From NCBI GenBank assembly GCA_946406275.1, contig CAMJJZ010000005.1, positions 1 through 43,262 of the forward strand: a stretch of DNA of 43,262 bases, given 5' to 3'. Numbering within the stretch: the stretch's first letter is position 1; every line of letters starts with the position of its first letter. This DNA comes from an uncultured Bacteroidales bacterium. Its GTDB lineage: Bacteria; Bacteroidota; Bacteroidia; Bacteroidales; UBA932. Positions 24,713 to 33,633 of the stretch are shown here, piece by piece. The notes under the pieces were generated by a model, which worked only from the letters and a program-made list of their open reading frames with translations, did not search any database and had not been told where the DNA came from. The translations under genes were made by a program, and so were the position numbers.

Positions 24713-26053
24713 ATGAAAAAGTATCTGTTTTTAGCCGTCGCCGGACTGCTCTCATTTGCAGCCTGCGATATCCTCGACGAAGTTATCGACGAGGTGGAAA
24801 AGATTCTCCCCAAGGAAGTCACCGTCCAGCTTAAGGCCGACGGCGCAGCCTTCGAGGTAGCCGGTATCGCCATCGACATCGTGGATGCCGCCGGAACCGC
24901 CAGCTTCCAGGAAGTTACCGACGACAAGGGTGTTGCAACATTCATCCTCCCCAACGGCAACTACACCGCTTCCGCCACCTACAAGACCTCTCAGGACGGC
25001 GTCCGCTATGTTTACAACGGATCCAACTCCGCAATTGCCATTACGGAAGAGTCCGAGAACGTCTTCGAGATTGCTCTTCAGAAGGTAGAGAGCCAGCAGC
25101 TCATCCTCAAGGAAGTCTACTCCACCGGCTGCCCCAAAAACGACAGCGGCAACTATTCCAACGATGCCTATCTGGTAATCTACAACAACTCCGACATTGA
25201 GGCCGATGCTTCCAACCTTGTCATCGGACTCACCTATCCCGCCAACGCAAACGCCACCAACAAGTATTATGACGAAAGTGGCGCCCTCACTTACGAAACT
25301 GCCGGCTGGATTCCCGCTTACAGCGCAATCTGGACATTTGACGCTCCCGTCACCATCCCCGCTTACTCACAGATTGTGATTGCAGTATTCGGCGCCATCG
25401 ACCACACAGCAACAGTAACCGCATCCGTCAACCTTGACAATTCCGCATATTACTGGATGCAGGCTAACGAGCAGTTCAAGAATGCCAAGTACGTGGCTTC
25501 CGAGAACATCCCCGCCACCCAGTACCTGAGCTGCACTCCCCACAACTCCGGAAATGCATGGGTTATCTCCAACAGCTGCCCTGCCGTATTTATCGGCAAG
25601 ATGGCAAAGACCGAAGTTGAGGCCCTGGTTACCAACAAGGACGGCTTTGACACCACCGCCGGTACAACTGCCGCACTTGCAATGCCCAAATTCCCTGCAG
25701 CAAACGTAGTGGATGCCGTAGATATCTGGTCTGCTGCCAACATTGAAAAGAGCAAGGCCCGCTATCCCGCAAGCATAAACACCGGCTATGTCGCTCTCAC
25801 CAACAACCTTGGCCACACCGTTTACCGTAACGTAGATAAGGAAGCCACCGAGGCCCTTCCCGAGAACGCCGGCAAACTGGTCTATGACTATGCTGGTGGC
25901 ACTTACGACGAGGCTGCCGGAACCGGCTCCACCGATCCTTCCGGAATTGACGCCGAGGCTTCCATCGCCGCCGGTGCACACATCATTTACTCCGACACCA
26001 ACGACTCCGGCAAGGACTTCCACGAGAAGGCCGTTCAGTCTCTCAAGAAGTAA
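24713..26053 (+). CDS. DUF4876 family lipoprotein
   Basis: This 446-residue protein has a lipoprotein signal (MKKYLFLAVAGLLSFAAC, Cys18). An Ig-like or carboxypeptidase-regulatory-like strand region follows (about 40-125, VTVQLKADGAAFEVAGIAI to GVATFILPNGNYTASATY). The DUF4876 body has LILKEVYSTGCPKNDSG, NDAYLVIYNNSD and HNSGNAWVISNSCPAVFIGK. In Bacteroidota DUF4876 lipoproteins accompany TonB receptors of this kind and are thought to sit on the cell surface, possibly as ligand-binding partners. The role is inferred from context. It lies 18 bases after the receptor, and its stop TAA touches the next ATG. Confidence 0.85.
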   Translation: MKKYLFLAVAGLLSFAACDILDEVIDEVEKILPKEVTVQLKADGAAFEVAGIAIDIVDAAGTASFQEVTDDKGVATFILPNGNYTASATYKTSQDGVRYVYNGSNSAIAITEESENVFEIALQKVESQQLILKEVYSTGCPKNDSGNYSNDAYLVIYNNSDIEADASNLVIGLTYPANANATNKYYDESGALTYETAGWIPAYSAIWTFDAPVTIPAYSQIVIAVFGAIDHTATVTASVNLDNSAYYWMQANEQFKNAKYVASENIPATQYLSCTPHNSGNAWVISNSCPAVFIGKMAKTEVEALVTNKDGFDTTAGTTAALAMPKFPAANVVDAVDIWSAANIEKSKARYPASINTGYVALTNNLGHTVYRNVDKEATEALPENAGKLVYDYAGGTYDEAAGTGSTDPSGIDAEASIAAGAHIIYSDTNDSGKDFHEKAVQSLKK

Positions 26054-27637
26054 ATGAAACTCCGGCTCCCGGTAATATTCGCAGCAATCTTCTGCCTCGC
26101 GGCCTCCGCCGCGGGGCAGGAAGACCTGCGTGATTACGGCTTTGTAACGGACACCAATCCTTATCTCTTCCTTTCCAACCCTGCCGGCACGGCATTCTGG
26201 GACGGCCGCATAGCCATAGCTGAACTTGCCGCATACAAGCAGGAGGGCGGGCTGAAGGACATCGACCAGTCTCCGGACTGCTGGGAAGTTAAGGCCGGAA
26301 CGGAGTCCTACACCCGTATCAACAAACTGGTTTCCTTCTACGGAAAACTGTCCTGGAGCGACTTCCAGGGCAAGGACATGGGCGGCCCGGTCCTCATGGA
26401 CCCCGGCTACAACCCAGTCAATTTCTATGAAAGCAGGGATACGGACCTCGGAACCAAAAAGCGGGAGCTGTATTCGCTCAGGGGGCAGATTGGTCTCTCC
26501 CCTTGGGAAAAATGGCGTTTTGGCGCCGGAATCGACTATGAGGCCGGGGACCAGATCAAGGTCAAGGATCCCCGTTTCAGCAACATCTGGATGGATCTGG
26601 GCGTCTCTGCGGGCCTGTTATTCAGCCCCACCCAGCGGTTCTCCGTGGGATTCAGCGCCCTGTGGCGGAATACCGTAGAATCCGTTAAGGGAGGTATCTA
26701 CGGAGCCAACGACATCCAGTATTTCATACAGACGGACAAAGGCGGATTCTACGGCACCGTAGCCCAGCTTGGCGGTGACTATAACTATGTTCCGGAAAGC
26801 ACCGCACGCCCCATGAACAACCAGTGGGCGGGAGGTGCCTTACAGGTGGTCATAGGTGAAAGGTATTCCGGAGAACTCAGTTTTGCCGTCAGGAGCGGCT
26901 ACTGGGGGAACAAGTCTTCATCTTCCGCCACATTCTTCGAATTTTCCGGCTACAAGGCCGGCTACAAAGGACTTTTACTCATACCGGGAAGCAACAACCT
27001 TCACAGGTTTGAATGGCATCTTGGTTATGAGAAACTATCCAACAACGAGAACGTGTTCCAATATGTAACGCCGGAAGGCGGCAGCACCGTTGTCAAATAC
27101 ACCGGAAAGAACCATATCATGGACCGCAAGGTTGCCGATGCCGGAATAGACTGGCGCTGGCACAAAGGCACGGAGAATGGTCGTCCGGTATTTACGCTGG
27201 GGGCGGCGGCCGGGTGGAATCACCTCACCCAGAAGACCTCCATCTATCCGTTCTGGCGCAAGCAGGCCATAGACAAGGCCGATGCAAAGCTATTCTGCCA
27301 GAAGAACTGGTTCATCACCCGCAACGATCTGATCCTCACCGCAGACCTTGCGGCCTTTGGCCAGACAGGCTACGGAACCAAAAAGGAAGACGGTTCCGAG
27401 GCCAACACCACATCCACCACGCTCCGCAGTTTCGACATGTACCTGGACAGGCACTATGAATTCGAGACCGCTCCGCGTGCCGGTTTTGACGCATCCGTGA
27501 CCGCAACAGTCACTACCCATAAGATAGTCCCATATGTGAAGATGGGATTCACTTCCATGCATCTTCTCTCTGCGCCGGAATTCCTTGACGGCGCCTCCAG
27601 GAACACTATTACGCTAACCCTAGGCTGCAATTTCTGA
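26054..27637 (+). CDS. DUF6850 family outer-membrane beta-barrel protein
   Basis: This 527-residue protein has a signal peptide (MKLRLPVIFAAIFCLAASAAGQ) followed by NPYLFLSNPAGTAFWDG, then many amphipathic strands with aromatic girdles, ending in RNTITLTLGCNF with a terminal phenylalanine as in outer-membrane barrels. The pattern matches the DUF6850 proteins found beside DUF4876 and TonB receptors. It starts directly on the previous stop codon (TAAATG) and is followed 4 bases later by the M16 peptidase gene. Function unknown; it may form an auxiliary pore or scaffold for the receptor. Confidence 0.78.
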   Translation: MKLRLPVIFAAIFCLAASAAGQEDLRDYGFVTDTNPYLFLSNPAGTAFWDGRIAIAELAAYKQEGGLKDIDQSPDCWEVKAGTESYTRINKLVSFYGKLSWSDFQGKDMGGPVLMDPGYNPVNFYESRDTDLGTKKRELYSLRGQIGLSPWEKWRFGAGIDYEAGDQIKVKDPRFSNIWMDLGVSAGLLFSPTQRFSVGFSALWRNTVESVKGGIYGANDIQYFIQTDKGGFYGTVAQLGGDYNYVPESTARPMNNQWAGGALQVVIGERYSGELSFAVRSGYWGNKSSSSATFFEFSGYKAGYKGLLLIPGSNNLHRFEWHLGYEKLSNNENVFQYVTPEGGSTVVKYTGKNHIMDRKVADAGIDWRWHKGTENGRPVFTLGAAAGWNHLTQKTSIYPFWRKQAIDKADAKLFCQKNWFITRNDLILTADLAAFGQTGYGTKKEDGSEANTTSTTLRSFDMYLDRHYEFETAPRAGFDASVTATVTTHKIVPYVKMGFTSMHLLSAPEFLDGASRNTITLTLGCNF

Positions 27638-27641
27638 CGCC

Positions 27642-30437
27642 ATGAAAAGACTTCTTCCCTTCCTGGCCGCATTGGCCATTGGCATACCGGCATTTGCCCA
27701 GCCCATTCCCGCCAGCCCGGACTTCCGTACCGGCAGGCTGGCCAACGGCATGACGTATTACGTCGCCCATAATGAGAATCCCGCCGGCTGCGCTGAGTTC
27801 TATATTGCGCACAACGTGGGTGCACTGCAGGAAGAGGACAACCAGAACGGCCTTGCGCACTTCCTGGAGCATATGGCGTTCAACGGCCTCAAGCACTACC
27901 CGGGCAACTCCATGCTCAAGTTCCTGGCAAAGGACGGCGTCCGCTTCGGCTACAACGTAAACGCCTTCACAACAAGGCATGAGACCGTTTACAACATCTC
28001 CGCCGTTCCCGTGGCACGCGAGTCTTTCGTGGACTCCGTGCTCCTTATCCTTCACGACTGGTCCCACGACATCTCCTGCGAGCCCCAGGCCCTGGACGAC
28101 GAGCGCGGCGTGATAAGCGAGGAGTACCGCCTCAGGGACGATCCCCGCTCCCGCATGGCCCGCATGCAGAACGACCTAGTTTACAAGGGCGCCAAGCAGT
28201 CCCAGCGCAGCGTGATAGGCACTTTGGAAGTAATAAACGGCTTCAAGAGGGAAGAGATACTGGACTTCTACCACAAGTGGTATAGGCCTGACCTTCAGGC
28301 GATTATCATTGTGGGAGATTTTGATCCGGACTGGATGGAAGCCAAGGTCCGCAAGACCTTTGCCGATATCCCCATGCCGGAAAACGCTCCCAAAAAAGAA
28401 CTATATCCGCCCGTACCCCAGGGCGGCCCCGTCTTTGAGGACATGACGGATAACCGCATCCGCTTCAACGTCTTCAAGATCTTCTACAAGCAGCCATATC
28501 CCGGCCCGGAAGCCCGCGGCGGTGAAGAGTACATCAAGGACTGGTTCTGCAGAAGCATAGTCTCATCCGTCCTTTCAGAGCGCCTCAAGCAAGCCACAAA
28601 GGACGATGACGCACCTACAAAGTCCGCCGTGCTGGTCACCAGCGAGTACGAACCGGACTATTACGTCTCCCTCTTCACAATAACGCCAACCAGCAAGGAG
28701 CTGCTTGGAAAGAGCCTTGAGTTCACCTACAGGGAGATTGTGCGGCTCCTCCGCCACGGAATAAGCCCGCGCGAGTTCGAGGTGGCAAAACTCAAAACCG
28801 CACAGCGCTTCCATCTTGACAGGGAGCTGAGCCGCGACGACGTGAAGAATGAGCAGATGGTGAACGTAGCCATAGGCCATTTCCTCAAAAACCATCCCCT
28901 GGTGCACCCGGTAGAACTTCAGGAAATAGAAAACAAGGTGCTGAATGAGATTACCTATAAAGATATCGTCCCGTATCCCGGAAAGATGTTCCGCGACAGC
29001 GAGGTTATCTACTCCACCTGCTACAATCCGGTGGATGAGCCGGGAATCGCCCCCACGGAGGCACAGATAAGGGAAATCGTGGCCGGGGTGGACGCGGAAG
29101 ATATCGGCCCTGCCTTCCTTGAATACAAGTCCCCGGACATGTCCGTGACGGCGGCGCCGGGCGTTATACGCAAGGTTACGCGCAAGAAGGATTACGAGGC
29201 GTGGAAGCTCTCCAACGGCGCCAAGGTATACTATAAGAAGGCAAAGCCGGTGGAAACGAACGACCACCTGGCAATGTTCTGGCACTTCGATACCGGCCGC
29301 AAGAGCTATCAGGAGGGCAAAGTGACGGAGTCCCGCATTGCCGCAGGGTATATTTCCCAGAACGTGGGCTTCCGCGGATGCGAGAAGCAGGAATTCCGCA
29401 ACTTCCCGGAACTGTCCGGATTTAGCGTAGTTGCCAGCAGCCTCAAGGCCGATATAACCGTTATCGCTAACAAAGGCAAGGAGGAGAACGCGTTCAAGAC
29501 CGTTTTCCTTACCCTTAGCGAACCCTACTTTGGCAAGCAGCTGGAAACTACCAAGGCAAACAGGCTCAAGAGCCTCGGACGTAAGAAGAGCAACCGCAAC
29601 CTCTTTGACGAGCGCTGCGACCGCGAGGTCTTTGGCAACCACCCCTGGATGCAGGTCATTGACTCAGCGGCTGTGCAGGCCGTGGACATGAAGCTTGTGG
29701 ATGACGTCTTCAAGCGCAAATACGGAGACCCCGCAAAACTGTCCGTCTTCATCTGCTCGGACATAGACCGAGACCAAATAGAAGATTACGTTTGCCGATA
29801 CGTTGCCTCGCTCACCGGAGACTATCCGTACAGGATGTCCAAGGTGGCGGAGCCGAAGCCTCTGGTGAAGGGAGAAATGACCATTGCCGAGGAGCATCCG
29901 CGTGAGTCCGAACCCCTCACAAGCATCTACTATGCCTTCTACAAGGACATCAAGACCACATCCAGAAACCTGGTGGTGTCCGATTTCCTTGACTATATCC
30001 TGAGCGCGCGCTACAACGACCTCATCCGCGAAGAACGCGGCGGCGCATACCACGTTGGCTTCTCCAGCGTAGTCCCGGACGATCCTTCAGAGCCCTGGAA
30101 GGGCGTGGTGAGTTTCCAGACCCGTCCGGAAATGGAGGAAATCCTCCTGCAGGACGTAAAGGACGTTATGGACAAGATGTGCGCAGAAGGCCCCACCCCG
30201 GTAGAGATGGAAATGGCAGGCCGATACATCCTGAAGCGTCACACAGAGGAAGAGGCCCGCGTTGCCCGCAGCATGGGCATGCAGCTGGACCGCCTGGTGT
30301 ACACCGCCATGTACGGCCGCGACTTCAATTACGACTACAAGAAGACCATTGAAAGCGTCACGCCTGCCGACGTGCAGAAGATGGCCCGTCAGTTCGCTTC
30401 CGGAGACCTCCTGAAAGAAATCTACACAGAGAAATAA
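27642..30437 (+). CDS. M16 family (insulinase/pitrilysin-type) zinc peptidase, secreted
   Basis: This 931-residue protein has a signal peptide (about 1-20, ending in PAFAQ). The inverted zinc motif HFLEH is at 73-77, with the downstream glutamate region expected for M16 near DDERGVISEEYRLRDD. The four-domain M16 layout is recognisable: active N-terminal domain, RPDLQAIIIVGDFD, a second inactive half starting near KLSNGAKVYYKK, and a final LIREERGGAYHVGFS motif. M16 enzymes degrade small peptides inside a closed chamber. With the S46 enzyme directly downstream it would supply a peptide-breakdown pathway in the periplasm. Its position after a TonB receptor, DUF4876 and DUF6850 suggests that the imported or processed ligand is a peptide or a peptide-linked compound. 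Confidence 0.93.
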   Translation: MKRLLPFLAALAIGIPAFAQPIPASPDFRTGRLANGMTYYVAHNENPAGCAEFYIAHNVGALQEEDNQNGLAHFLEHMAFNGLKHYPGNSMLKFLAKDGVRFGYNVNAFTTRHETVYNISAVPVARESFVDSVLLILHDWSHDISCEPQALDDERGVISEEYRLRDDPRSRMARMQNDLVYKGAKQSQRSVIGTLEVINGFKREEILDFYHKWYRPDLQAIIIVGDFDPDWMEAKVRKTFADIPMPENAPKKELYPPVPQGGPVFEDMTDNRIRFNVFKIFYKQPYPGPEARGGEEYIKDWFCRSIVSSVLSERLKQATKDDDAPTKSAVLVTSEYEPDYYVSLFTITPTSKELLGKSLEFTYREIVRLLRHGISPREFEVAKLKTAQRFHLDRELSRDDVKNEQMVNVAIGHFLKNHPLVHPVELQEIENKVLNEITYKDIVPYPGKMFRDSEVIYSTCYNPVDEPGIAPTEAQIREIVAGVDAEDIGPAFLEYKSPDMSVTAAPGVIRKVTRKKDYEAWKLSNGAKVYYKKAKPVETNDHLAMFWHFDTGRKSYQEGKVTESRIAAGYISQNVGFRGCEKQEFRNFPELSGFSVVASSLKADITVIANKGKEENAFKTVFLTLSEPYFGKQLETTKANRLKSLGRKKSNRNLFDERCDREVFGNHPWMQVIDSAAVQAVDMKLVDDVFKRKYGDPAKLSVFICSDIDRDQIEDYVCRYVASLTGDYPYRMSKVAEPKPLVKGEMTIAEEHPRESEPLTSIYYAFYKDIKTTSRNLVVSDFLDYILSARYNDLIREERGGAYHVGFSSVVPDDPSEPWKGVVSFQTRPEMEEILLQDVKDVMDKMCAEGPTPVEMEMAGRYILKRHTEEEARVARSMGMQLDRLVYTAMYGRDFNYDYKKTIESVTPADVQKMARQFASGDLLKEIYTEK

Positions 30438-30438
30438 T

Positions 30439-32460
30439 ATGAAAAAGCTTATTCTCACCCTGGCCCTGTGCCTTGGAGCCGTCACGGTTGCCCAGGCCGA
30501 TGAAGGAATGTGGCTCATTCAGGCCATAGACAAGGCCCTGGCAAAGAACATGAAGGCCCGCGGCCTCAAACTGGGCGCGCGCGAGATATATAATGAGGAA
30601 GCAGGTGGCCTTTCCGACGCCATAGTTTCCCTTGGTTTCTACTGCTCCGGCAGCATGATTTCCGAGGATGGCCTTCTCATTACCAACCACCACTGCGCCT
30701 ACGGTGATGTGGCGGAGATGTCCACCCCGGAACACAACTGGCTGGAAACGGGTTTCTGGGCCCTCAACCGCAGCCAGGAGATTCCCATAAAGGGCAAGGA
30801 GTTCTACTTCCTGAACAAGGTCCTGGACGTGACCGACGAGGTGAACGCCCTCAAGGACAGCCTAAAGCTTGAAGGCAAGCCTTTCGGCAGCCGCAGGCTC
30901 ACCGCCGCCATGGAGAATAAGTATCAGGAACTGTACGGCCTTGAGGCCGGCCTCTCCGGCATGTGGTCCGGCACCAAGTACTACATGTGCCTTTACACCA
31001 AGTACACGGACATCCGTCTGGTGGCCGCCCCTCCTGTGCAGGTAGCCTCTTTTGGCGGCGACGAGGACAACTGGGAATGGCCGCAGCACAAGGCCGATTT
31101 CGCCATCTACCGCATCTACGACAACAACGGCGAACCCCTGCATCCCAAGCGCTGGCTCAAGATATCCCAGAAGGGCTACAAGGAGAAGGACTTCGCCATG
31201 GTTATAGGCTATCCCGGCCGTACCGCACGCTACACCAGCGCCGCGGAAATGGAGCAGACCATCAACGTGGAGCGCCCCATCACCAACCGCCTCCGCCGCG
31301 GCCAGATGGAAATAATCCGCAAGTGGATGGACGCCGATCCCGCCATCCGCATGAAGTACACGGACACCTTCTTCAGCCTCTCCAACGTGGCCGAAAACCA
31401 GGAAGGCGAGGAAGCCTGCGTGCACCGTTTCAAGGTAATGGAAAACCGCAGGGAATGGGAGAAGGGCCTACGCGCCTCCAGCCCGGAGAACGCCGCCGTC
31501 CTGGACCGCCTGGACCAGGAATACGCCTCCATATCGGACATAGAAAAACAGAAGGTATACTACCGTGAAACGCTGGTACGCGGCCTCCAGATTGGCCGTA
31601 CCCTCACCCGCATGGGCGTGGCGGAAAAAGACCTTGAGAAGATGCGTAAGCAGTTTGCCGTAGGTCTTGCGGAGACCGACCCCCGCGTGGAAAAGGAGCT
31701 CCTGGCCTTCACCGTAAAGGAATTCATGTCCAACATAGACCCCGTGTGGCTCCAGCCCATACACAAGGAGCTCCAGGAAAAGTTCGGGGACGATTACACC
31801 GCCATGGCCGCCTGGCTCTGGGACAACTCCTGCCTGGCCAATTTCGGCAAGATTCCTGACGATGAACTTGTGAACAATTATCAGGGCGGCATCAAGGAAG
31901 ACCCTCTGTACCGCTTCACCCACGAGCTCACCATAGTCAAGCTGAACAACGCTGAAAAACATGTTGCGCCTCTCACGGAGCTTCGCCGCGACTACACCCG
32001 CGCCAGGTATAAATACCTCAAGGACAACGGCGTAGTTCAGTACCCGGACGCCAATTCCACCATGCGTATCACCTACGGCCGCGTGCTTCCCATAAAGCCG
32101 CGCGACGCCGTTTCCGTGAGCTGGCAGAGCACCGCGGCCGGCCTGCGTGAGAAATACAATCCCGCAAACTACGACTTCGCTCTCCCTAAGGAGTTCGTGG
32201 ACGTGCTTCCTCCGCCGGACTTCCCCATAAACTTCCTTACGGACAACGACATCACCGGCGGCAACTCCGGCTCTCCTGTGATGAACGCGAAGGGTGAACT
32301 CATTGGCCTGGCCTTTGACGGAAACAAAGAATCCCTGGCCAGCAATTACGAGTCAATTCCCGGCTACAACATGTGTGTGTGCGTGGATATACGCTATGTA
32401 CTGTGGGTAGTCCGCTATCTGGGAAAACAGGACTACGTGCTCAAGGAACTGGGCCTATAG
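30439..32460 (+). CDS. S46 family dipeptidyl-peptidase, DPP7-like
   Basis: This 673-residue protein has a signal peptide (about 1-20). The S46 catalytic blocks are NHHCAYG (H85), GGDEDNWEWPQHKADFAIYR (D220) and TGGNSGSP (S610). S46 enzymes remove N-terminal dipeptides in the periplasm of Bacteroidota. In the Porphyromonas enzymes the residue 18 positions after the catalytic serine sets specificity: arginine in DPP11 (acidic P1) and glycine in DPP7 (hydrophobic P1). Here that residue is G628 in FDGN, so a DPP7-like preference is inferred. It starts one base after the M16 stop. Its stop lies in the palindrome CTATAG, shared with the stop of the convergent ManC-like gene. Confidence 0.95.
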   Translation: MKKLILTLALCLGAVTVAQADEGMWLIQAIDKALAKNMKARGLKLGAREIYNEEAGGLSDAIVSLGFYCSGSMISEDGLLITNHHCAYGDVAEMSTPEHNWLETGFWALNRSQEIPIKGKEFYFLNKVLDVTDEVNALKDSLKLEGKPFGSRRLTAAMENKYQELYGLEAGLSGMWSGTKYYMCLYTKYTDIRLVAAPPVQVASFGGDEDNWEWPQHKADFAIYRIYDNNGEPLHPKRWLKISQKGYKEKDFAMVIGYPGRTARYTSAAEMEQTINVERPITNRLRRGQMEIIRKWMDADPAIRMKYTDTFFSLSNVAENQEGEEACVHRFKVMENRREWEKGLRASSPENAAVLDRLDQEYASISDIEKQKVYYRETLVRGLQIGRTLTRMGVAEKDLEKMRKQFAVGLAETDPRVEKELLAFTVKEFMSNIDPVWLQPIHKELQEKFGDDYTAMAAWLWDNSCLANFGKIPDDELVNNYQGGIKEDPLYRFTHELTIVKLNNAEKHVAPLTELRRDYTRARYKYLKDNGVVQYPDANSTMRITYGRVLPIKPRDAVSVSWQSTAAGLREKYNPANYDFALPKEFVDVLPPPDFPINFLTDNDITGGNSGSPVMNAKGELIGLAFDGNKESLASNYESIPGYNMCVCVDIRYVLWVVRYLGKQDYVLKELGL

Positions 32461-33225
32461 CCTGTCAATGTCGGCCCAGCCGAATCGGGCGGGATACAGC
32501 CAGGCGCGGGAGGTACGCTCCATGACGCCGTAGTCAAGAGACACCTTTGGACATTCTGCATATGCCCTTTCCACGAAGGGGTGCTCTCCTATGTGCTCTT
32601 CCCAGCCACGGAACAGCTCAGTCACTTCCGGGATGTATTTCTCCATCTCGGAGACAATCGTAGAGGCTTTCCACACGAATATACCGCTGTTCCAGAAGAA
32701 CTCTCCGGTACGGATGAAGACCTCCGCAAGCTCTGCGCTGGGCTTCTCCGTAAAGGTTTTCACCTGCAGCGGCCCTGCCATGAGGTGGGCGTTGCGGCCT
32801 TCCTTCACCTGGATGTAACCGAAGTTGGTCTCGGCGGTTTTGGGGACGATTCCAAGAGTCATCAGGACGTCGTTCGCCTCAACGTAGTCGAAGGCCTCCG
32901 TGACGGTACGGGCAAAGAGCTCGTTGTCACGGATCACAAGGTCCCACGGCGTTGCAACCATGGTTGCTTCCGGATCCCTTGTGAGGAGCGTATAGGCGGC
33001 GTAGGCAATGCAGGGTGCGGTTTTACGTGCATGGGGTTCCTGGAGAAGGTTCTCCGGCGGGAGCTCCGGAAGAAGGCGTGCGGCCGCCTCTGCAAAACGG
33101 GCCAGGGTGACTACAATTATATTTTCTGCGGGGACCACATTGAGAAAACGGTCATATGTGAGGCGGAGCTGATAGGGCGAGCCCGTTCCGTCTGCCATTA
33201 TGACGCAATATCTGTGGGCGTTCAT
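32455..33225 (-). CDS. Mannose-1-phosphate guanylyltransferase homologue, internally deleted and C-terminally truncated
   Basis: This is 256 residues, against about 355 for a complete short-form ManC. Many family blocks are recognisable: MNAHRYCVIMA at the start, TAPCIAYAAY, ETNFGYIQV, VKTFTEKPSAE, FFWNSGIFVWK, VSLDYGVMER and a final FGWADI. The nucleotide-binding signature is gone. After the GTGS at residues 13-16, only three residues precede RLTYDRF, so about 25 residues including the arginine and the PKQF lysine are missing in frame. The PSDH loop reads TPWDL. The protein stops right after GWADI, losing about 80 C-terminal residues. GDP-mannose synthesis is very unlikely. It is either a decaying pseudogene with an open frame or a repurposed fold. 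It is last in the dacA-mutS2-yraN cluster, and ATG 33225 is chosen over an upstream in-frame start at 33354. Confidence 0.75.
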   Translation of the reverse strand: MNAHRYCVIMADGTGSPYQLRLTYDRFLNVVPAENIIVVTLARFAEAAARLLPELPPENLLQEPHARKTAPCIAYAAYTLLTRDPEATMVATPWDLVIRDNELFARTVTEAFDYVEANDVLMTLGIVPKTAETNFGYIQVKEGRNAHLMAGPLQVKTFTEKPSAELAEVFIRTGEFFWNSGIFVWKASTIVSEMEKYIPEVTELFRGWEEHIGEHPFVERAYAECPKVSLDYGVMERTSRAWLYPARFGWADIDRL

Positions 33226-33253
33226 ATTAATTATGTTGGTTAGTAGGTTGGTT

Positions 33254-33628
33254 TCAGGTGAACATGGGGATCCAGGCCTGAGGGTAGTATTTGACCATGG
33301 TCTGCACGCCCTCGAACGTGACGGAGACAACGTCGAAATACACCTCCTTGCCATCCATGGAATTGGTGTGGAGATACTGAAGCGCAGCGGCGCAGATGCG
33401 CTTGCGTTTAATTACGGACACCTGCTTGTCCAGCGGTGCCAGGACGGGAGCCGTGCGGGCCTTCACCTCAACAAAGTGAACGCCGTCAGGGGCTTCTGTA
33501 ACTATGTCAATTTCCAGGTGACCGCCGCGCCAGTTGCGGGCAAGTATGTGGTGTCCCCTGGTTTCGAGGAAGTCGCAGGCCATCTGCTCTCCCTTCATCC
33601 CAATCTTAGAATCAGGTTGCAGGTTCAT
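33254..33628 (-). CDS. UPF0102 (YraN) family protein
   Basis: This 124-residue protein has the UPF0102 pattern: GEQMACDFLETRGHHILARNWR, then LEIDIV and FVEVKAR. These correspond to the E, D and ExK residues of a restriction-endonuclease-like fold. The family is widespread, and its biochemical role is not settled. It lies 5 bases downstream of mutS2 and 28 bases before the ManC-like gene, probably in one transcript with dacA. Confidence 0.92.
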   Translation of the reverse strand: MNLQPDSKIGMKGEQMACDFLETRGHHILARNWRGGHLEIDIVTEAPDGVHFVEVKARTAPVLAPLDKQVSVIKRKRICAAALQYLHTNSMDGKEVYFDVVSVTFEGVQTMVKYYPQAWIPMFT

Positions 33629-33633
33629 TGGTT

